Origin: Candidatus Woesearchaeota archaeon
Lineage (GTDB): Archaea > Nanobdellota > Nanobdellia > Woesearchaeales > WJKV01
NCBI GenBank assembly: GCA_014728875.1
Contig: WJKV01000072.1
Location: 1 to 8,259 of the forward strand
Length of the DNA stretch: 8,259 nucleotides
Reading direction: 5' to 3'
The position numbers and the translations under genes were made by a program. Shown one piece after another: positions 5,850 through 8,259 of this stretch. Numbering within the stretch: position 1 is the stretch's first letter; each line of letters starts with the position of its first letter. The notes beneath the pieces were generated by a model. That model had not been told where the DNA came from. It searched no databases and saw only the letters and a program-made list of their open reading frames with translations.

Positions 5850-6305
5850 TTACTTTACCTCTGATTTGAGTTTTTCTTTATCTTTTTCTTTTGTCTCTTC
5901 ACTTGTCTGTAATTTTTTCTTTTTTTCCGCAGTTTTCCTTCCTTTCAATCTAAGCTTATCATCCATGTTCAAGCTGATAATCATCAAATTGGATGACCGC
6001 AATGCCACCGCGACCTCACTGCCGTCTTTTTTTGTCAGCCTTATCTTCTCAAGATAGACTTTATTCCTTTTCACATCAAGCCTTTCGACTTTGGCATCAT
6101 TCTTCCTGAATTTGCCCCGCAAAACCCTCACTCTGTCGCCGACCCTGATCGGCAGGGTCTTGCGTTTGTGCTTATCCTTCAATTCCTTAGACAAAGTTGC
6201 CCCCATAAACTTATTTCTAATATGAAGCGGCGCATTGTATCTGTATTTCCTTTGTTTGCGCACCTGTGTGCTTTTTATCCATTTCGGGGAATATTTTTTC
6301 TTCAT
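5850..6305 (-). CDS. rpl24: Large-subunit ribosomal protein uL24 (L24) with charged C-terminal tail
   Basis: uL24 is an assembly initiator of the large subunit that sits near the polypeptide exit. The core shows the archaeal basic N-terminus with YNAPLHIRNKFMGATLSKEL at 23-42, and the KOW motif at about 53-85 (IRVGDRVRVLRGKF, then KVERLDVKRNKVYLE). It closes with LRSSNLMIISLNMDDKLR at 102-119. From about residue 120 the protein ends in a Lys/Glu/Thr-rich tail of some 30 residues, beyond the roughly 120 residues typical of archaea, and probably disordered. Because uL24 lies at the tunnel exit, such a tail could reach the nascent-chain region, but this is speculation. The ATG is 4 bases after the uL14 stop. 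Confidence 0.96.
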   Translation of the reverse strand: MKKKYSPKWIKSTQVRKQRKYRYNAPLHIRNKFMGATLSKELKDKHKRKTLPIRVGDRVRVLRGKFRKNDAKVERLDVKRNKVYLEKIRLTKKDGSEVAVALRSSNLMIISLNMDDKLRLKGRKTAEKKKKLQTSEETKEKDKEKLKSEVK

Positions 6306-6309
6306 TTTT

Positions 6310-6711
6310 TCAGATTATTGTTTTTGATATCTTGGCGACTGCCGGCCATCTTTCTGCAACCTCTTTTGCAATAGGTCCTTTAAACAAGGTTCCCTTAGGA
6401 TTGCCCTTTTCATCTTTTAGTATGACAACTGCATTGTCTTCGAATTTTATCCTCATCCCGCCAGGTCTTTTGTACTCTTTTCTCTGCCTGACAATCACTG
6501 CAGGCACAACCTGTTTTCTTATGTCTTTTGTGCCTTTCTTTACGCTGACCATTACTAAGTTTGCCACTCCGCAGCTTGGAACCCGTTTTTTAACTGTCTT
6601 GGCCCTCTTTACGCTAACTATCTTTACCATCTTGGCTCCGCTATTGTCGCAGGTCGGAACCAGGCTCCCTACCATCAATCCTTTGGTTATTCTACTTTTT
6701 ATTGCTCTCAT
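6310..6711 (-). CDS. rpl14: Large-subunit ribosomal protein uL14 (L14)
   Basis: uL14 lies at the subunit interface and contacts 16S rRNA across an intersubunit bridge. The 133 residues match the archaeal family along the whole length: ITKGLMVGSLVPTCDNSGAK at 8-27, KKGTKDIRKQVVPAVIVRQR at 58-77, RPGGMRIKFEDNAVVI at 82-97, GTLFKGPIAKEVAER at 107-121 and a final KTII. The ATG at 6711-6709 overlaps the 3' end of uS17 by 20 bases, the longest convincing overlap in the window. A later in-frame ATG at codon 13 would avoid it, but the residues between the two align with archaeal homologues, so the upstream start is preferred. Confidence 0.97.
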   Translation of the reverse strand: MRAIKSRITKGLMVGSLVPTCDNSGAKMVKIVSVKRAKTVKKRVPSCGVANLVMVSVKKGTKDIRKQVVPAVIVRQRKEYKRPGGMRIKFEDNAVVILKDEKGNPKGTLFKGPIAKEVAERWPAVAKISKTII

Positions 6712-7039
6712 TTTTACTCAATATGTTGATTATTACGAATCTTTTTGTTTTGCTTATTGGTCTGCTCTCCATAATCTGAACTTCATCACCTTCCTTCGCC
6801 TCTATGCATGCAGGATTGTGCACCCTGAATTTCGACTTTCTTTTTTCATATCTTTGATATTTCGGAAGATAGTGCTGTCTGGTTTTTTGCACAGTGGCGG
6901 TCTTATTCATCTTGCTGGCCACGACTGTTGCGGTAAACATCTTGCCCCTTAGCTTGAAGCCTCCGTGAAAAGGACAGTGTTTATCGTCCTTGCATTCGGT
7001 TTTTGGCGCCGGGGCATCGATTCCTATGTTGTGCTTCAT
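6692..7039 (-). CDS. rps17: Small-subunit ribosomal protein uS17 (S17)
   Basis: uS17 is a primary 16S rRNA-binding protein with an OB fold. The archaeal form is recognised by its N-terminal extension NIGIDAPAPKTECKDDKHCP (4-23) followed by FHGGFKLRG, with Cys16, Cys22 and His25 in the conserved C-x-D-x-x-CPFHG pattern. The OB fold follows (MFTATVVASKMNKTATVQ, HYLPKYQRYEKRKSKFRVHN), with GDEVQIMESRPISKTKRFVI at 84-103. The 115-residue length is typical. The ATG at 7039-7037 overlaps the Rnp1 TGA in a 4-base ATGA. An AGGTG motif at 7052-7048, 8 bases upstream, gives it its own ribosome-binding site as well. Confidence 0.97.
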   Translation of the reverse strand: MKHNIGIDAPAPKTECKDDKHCPFHGGFKLRGKMFTATVVASKMNKTATVQKTRQHYLPKYQRYEKRKSKFRVHNPACIEAKEGDEVQIMESRPISKTKRFVIINILSKNESNKK

Positions 7040-7308
7040 TTTGTTTTCACCTTTTGTTTCATCCTATCTTCAGGTTTTCCTTTCAATAATCTTCCCTCGA
7101 CCTTCAAGCGGTGTTCAGGAAAATATGCAATCATTATCTGGTCCTTAAGGACCGTTCTTCTCTTTTTGTTTTGCAAGATTACGAATGTGTGCTGGGTTTC
7201 GTCTATTATCCTGCCTTCAAGGCCCTCCAAAGACCTGTTTTTTGCTTTCACTATTTTGACGGCAGAGCCAATCAGCTCTCCCTTCACCAAGTTCAATCCT
7301 TTTTTCAT
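7036..7308 (-). CDS. rnp1: Ribonuclease P protein component 1 (Rnp1, Pop4/Rpp29 family)
   Basis: Rnp1 pairs with Rnp4 (Rpp21) on the specificity side of archaeal RNase P, which removes 5' leaders from pre-tRNA. The 90-residue chain has the Sm-like barrel pattern: LNLVKGELIGSAVKIVKAKN at 5-24, the signature LEGLEGRIIDETQHTFVI at 27-44, and VEGRLLKGKPEDRM at 70-83, equivalent to the conserved PEDRI ending. I chose the ATG at 7308-7306, one base after the aIF1 stop. A TTG ten codons upstream would overlap aIF1, and the extra residues lack family support. Its place between aIF1 and uS17 is a widespread archaeal arrangement. The TGA overlaps the uS17 ATG by 4 bases. Confidence 0.93.
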   Translation of the reverse strand: MKKGLNLVKGELIGSAVKIVKAKNRSLEGLEGRIIDETQHTFVILQNKKRRTVLKDQIMIAYFPEHRLKVEGRLLKGKPEDRMKQKVKTK

Positions 7309-7309
7309 A

Positions 7310-7618
7310 TTATCGTATTTCGATTGTTTCTGGCGCAAACCCTTGTGAAACCAAAATCTTTTTGATATTTTTAAGATGGTTGCCTTGAAGCTCGATGGTG
7401 GTTCCTTTTACAGTTCCTCCACAAGCAAATTTTGACTTGAGTTTCTTTGTCAACTCTTCAATGTCAATCTCTGTCGTGTCTATGCCGGTAATCAAAGTAT
7501 ATATCTTACCGAACTTTCGTTTCTCGGTCTTTATGACAACCTTTTGGCTTTCCTTTGCGATCGTTTCACAAACGCAAAGTTCCTTGGGCAGGCCACATCT
7601 GCTACATATATTACTCAT
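7310..7618 (-). CDS. Translation initiation factor aIF1 (SUI1 family)
   Basis: aIF1 binds the 30S platform near the P site and enforces start-codon selection; it is the counterpart of eukaryotic eIF1/SUI1. The 102 residues begin with a Cys cluster, Cys5, Cys8, Cys15 and Cys17 (CSRCGLPKELCVC), which is usual in archaeal members and likely binds zinc. The SUI1 domain covers about 25-100. It contains FGKIYTLITGID at 36-47, LTKKLKSKFACGGTVKGTTI at 56-75 and IELQGNHLKNIKKIL at 75-89, the core of the family's signature. The ATG at 7618-7616 overlaps the uL29 stop in an ATGA, so translation is probably coupled; no Shine-Dalgarno motif is visible. The slot between uL29 and Rnp1 is the common archaeal position. 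Confidence 0.95.
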   Translation of the reverse strand: MSNICSRCGLPKELCVCETIAKESQKVVIKTEKRKFGKIYTLITGIDTTEIDIEELTKKLKSKFACGGTVKGTTIELQGNHLKNIKKILVSQGFAPETIEIR

Positions 7619-7800
7619 TTTTGTTTTCTTGTTGTTTGAATTCTTGCTAATATTTTTCTAATTTGGGCAATCCTGCCTGAATTTTCAGGAGATGCCCCTG
7701 TAGCAATTTGAGCGTACAACTTCATCAATTCTTTTTTTAACTCTTGCTCTTTCATCTTTCTGTCTTCTTCGCTTAATTGCATTATTTCTTTGTATCTCAT
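7615..7800 (-). CDS. rpl29: Large-subunit ribosomal protein uL29 (L29)
   Basis: uL29 is a small helical protein near the polypeptide exit tunnel; with uL23 it forms part of the docking site for factors such as the signal recognition particle. The 61 residues fit the two-helix hairpin: MRYKEIMQLSEEDRKMKEQE leading into LKKELMKLYAQIATGASPEN, and then the second helix GRIAQIRKILARIQT. The ending motif of the family (IR+-IAR--T) is recognisable. The ATG at 7800-7798 overlaps the uS3 TGA in an ATGA, and an AAGGA motif sits immediately upstream within uS3. Its TGA in turn overlaps the aIF1 start. Confidence 0.96.
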   Translation of the reverse strand: MRYKEIMQLSEEDRKMKEQELKKELMKLYAQIATGASPENSGRIAQIRKILARIQTTRKQK

Positions 7801-8259
7801 TTTTCCTTAGGTTGCTCTGTTTTTCCCAGTTCTTCTTTTTTCTTAACAGCCCTTTTCTTGCGAGGCTTCTTTTCTTTTTTTGCTTCTTCTTTCTTCCTTG
7901 ATTTTTCCGTTTCTTTGGTCTGCTTGCTCTTGCTTTCCCCGCTTTCTTCCTGCCCTTCGATGGTCTCTTCTTCTGATTCTTCATCCAACGGTTCTTTTTC
8001 ACCGCTGCCGATCGTCTCTTCGCCTTCTTCGCTTATCTTCGGAAGTTTTACTGCAGATTTCGCAGCTTCAAATCTCTTGGAAACTTCTGTCTCTTCTTCA
8101 CCTGTCAATCTTATATCATCGGGAAGCTTGATATTAGGAGGCATTATGCTTACCTTTATTCCTACTGGTCCTGTTTTTAATTCTGCCCTCACCACAGCTT
8201 TATCAACATCTAGATATGATGTTGTTCCGCTCTTTTTCAAATAACCCTGATAAAATCTC
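7797..8259 (-). CDS. rps3: Small-subunit ribosomal protein uS3 (S3), C-terminal part with long charged tail
   Basis: uS3 lines the mRNA entry channel of the 30S subunit. The gene is cut by the right edge: 153 codons remain, and the KH domain and start lie outside. The visible part opens inside the C-terminal domain with RFYQGYLKKSGTTSYLDVDK and continues AVVRAELKTGPVGIKVSIMP, the conserved end of the archaeal S3 core. After about residue 50 of the visible part comes a long tail in two charge blocks. The first is Glu/Ser-rich and strongly acidic (visible residues about 73-107), the second Lys/Arg-rich (about 108-153). Archaeal uS3 often has a charged extension, but this one is long, roughly 100 residues beyond the core. 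The TTG at 8240 is an internal leucine codon, not a start, because the frame stays open to the edge. Confidence 0.95.
   Translation of the reverse strand, partial: RFYQGYLKKSGTTSYLDVDKAVVRAELKTGPVGIKVSIMPPNIKLPDDIRLTGEEETEVSKRFEAAKSAVKLPKISEEGEETIGSGEKEPLDEESEEETIEGQEESGESKSKQTKETEKSRKKEEAKKEKKPRKKRAVKKKEELGKTEQPKEK

Noticed and set aside
6266..6952. 228-residue plus-strand open frame with apparent transmembrane segments
   Set aside because: It is antisense to uL24, uL14 and uS17. Lys and Glu codons read backwards give Phe, Leu and Ser codons, which mimics membrane helices.
7685..8002. 105-residue very basic minus-strand frame inside the uS3 tail
   Set aside because: Purine-rich low-complexity DNA leaves several frames open. 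It spans the end of uS3 and part of uL29, and it has no family features.

Overview
The window is one uninterrupted stretch of an archaeal ribosomal-protein operon of spc type. All coding is on the minus strand, so transcription runs from high to low coordinates. The archaeal assignment rests on proteins that bacteria lack in this cluster (eS4, eL32, eL19, the SUI1-family factor aIF1 and the Rpp29-type RNase P subunit Rnp1), and on the archaeal forms of uS17, uL14, uS5, uL30 and uL15. The sequence is moderately AT-rich. Long Lys/Glu-rich tails on several ribosomal proteins, together with a shortened uL30, make a DPANN-type lineage (for example Woesearchaeota- or Pacearchaeota-like) a plausible but unproven placement.

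In transcription order the genes are: uS3 (3' part only, cut by the right edge), uL29, aIF1, Rnp1, uS17, uL14, uL24, eS4, uL5, uS14, uS8, uL6, eL32, eL19, uL18, uS5, uL30, an unrecognised 106-residue four-helix membrane protein, and uL15 (5' part only, cut by the left edge). Apart from the membrane protein this is the classical archaeal order. secY would be expected just beyond the left edge.

Packing is extreme. Adjacent genes overlap by 4, 8 or 20 bases or are separated by 1 to 22 bases, and no gap reaches 25 bases. No promoter, terminator, RNA gene, repeat, CRISPR array or mobile element is visible, which fits an internal piece of a long polycistronic mRNA. Shine-Dalgarno-like motifs precede some internal genes (strongest for uS8; also eL32, uS14 and uS17). 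Other genes rely on ATGA stop/start overlaps or on very short gaps.

The genes supply both ribosomal subunits (uS3, uS17, eS4, uS14, uS8, uS5 for the small; uL29, uL14, uL24, uL5, uL6, eL32, eL19, uL18, uL30, uL15 for the large), plus start-codon selection (aIF1) and tRNA 5' maturation (Rnp1). Most of the window is ordinary, highly conserved housekeeping sequence. The points worth a second look are the small membrane protein between uL30 and uL15, the apparent internal shortening of uL30 with a new N-terminal extension, and the low-complexity charged tails on uS3, uL24, eL32 and uS5.
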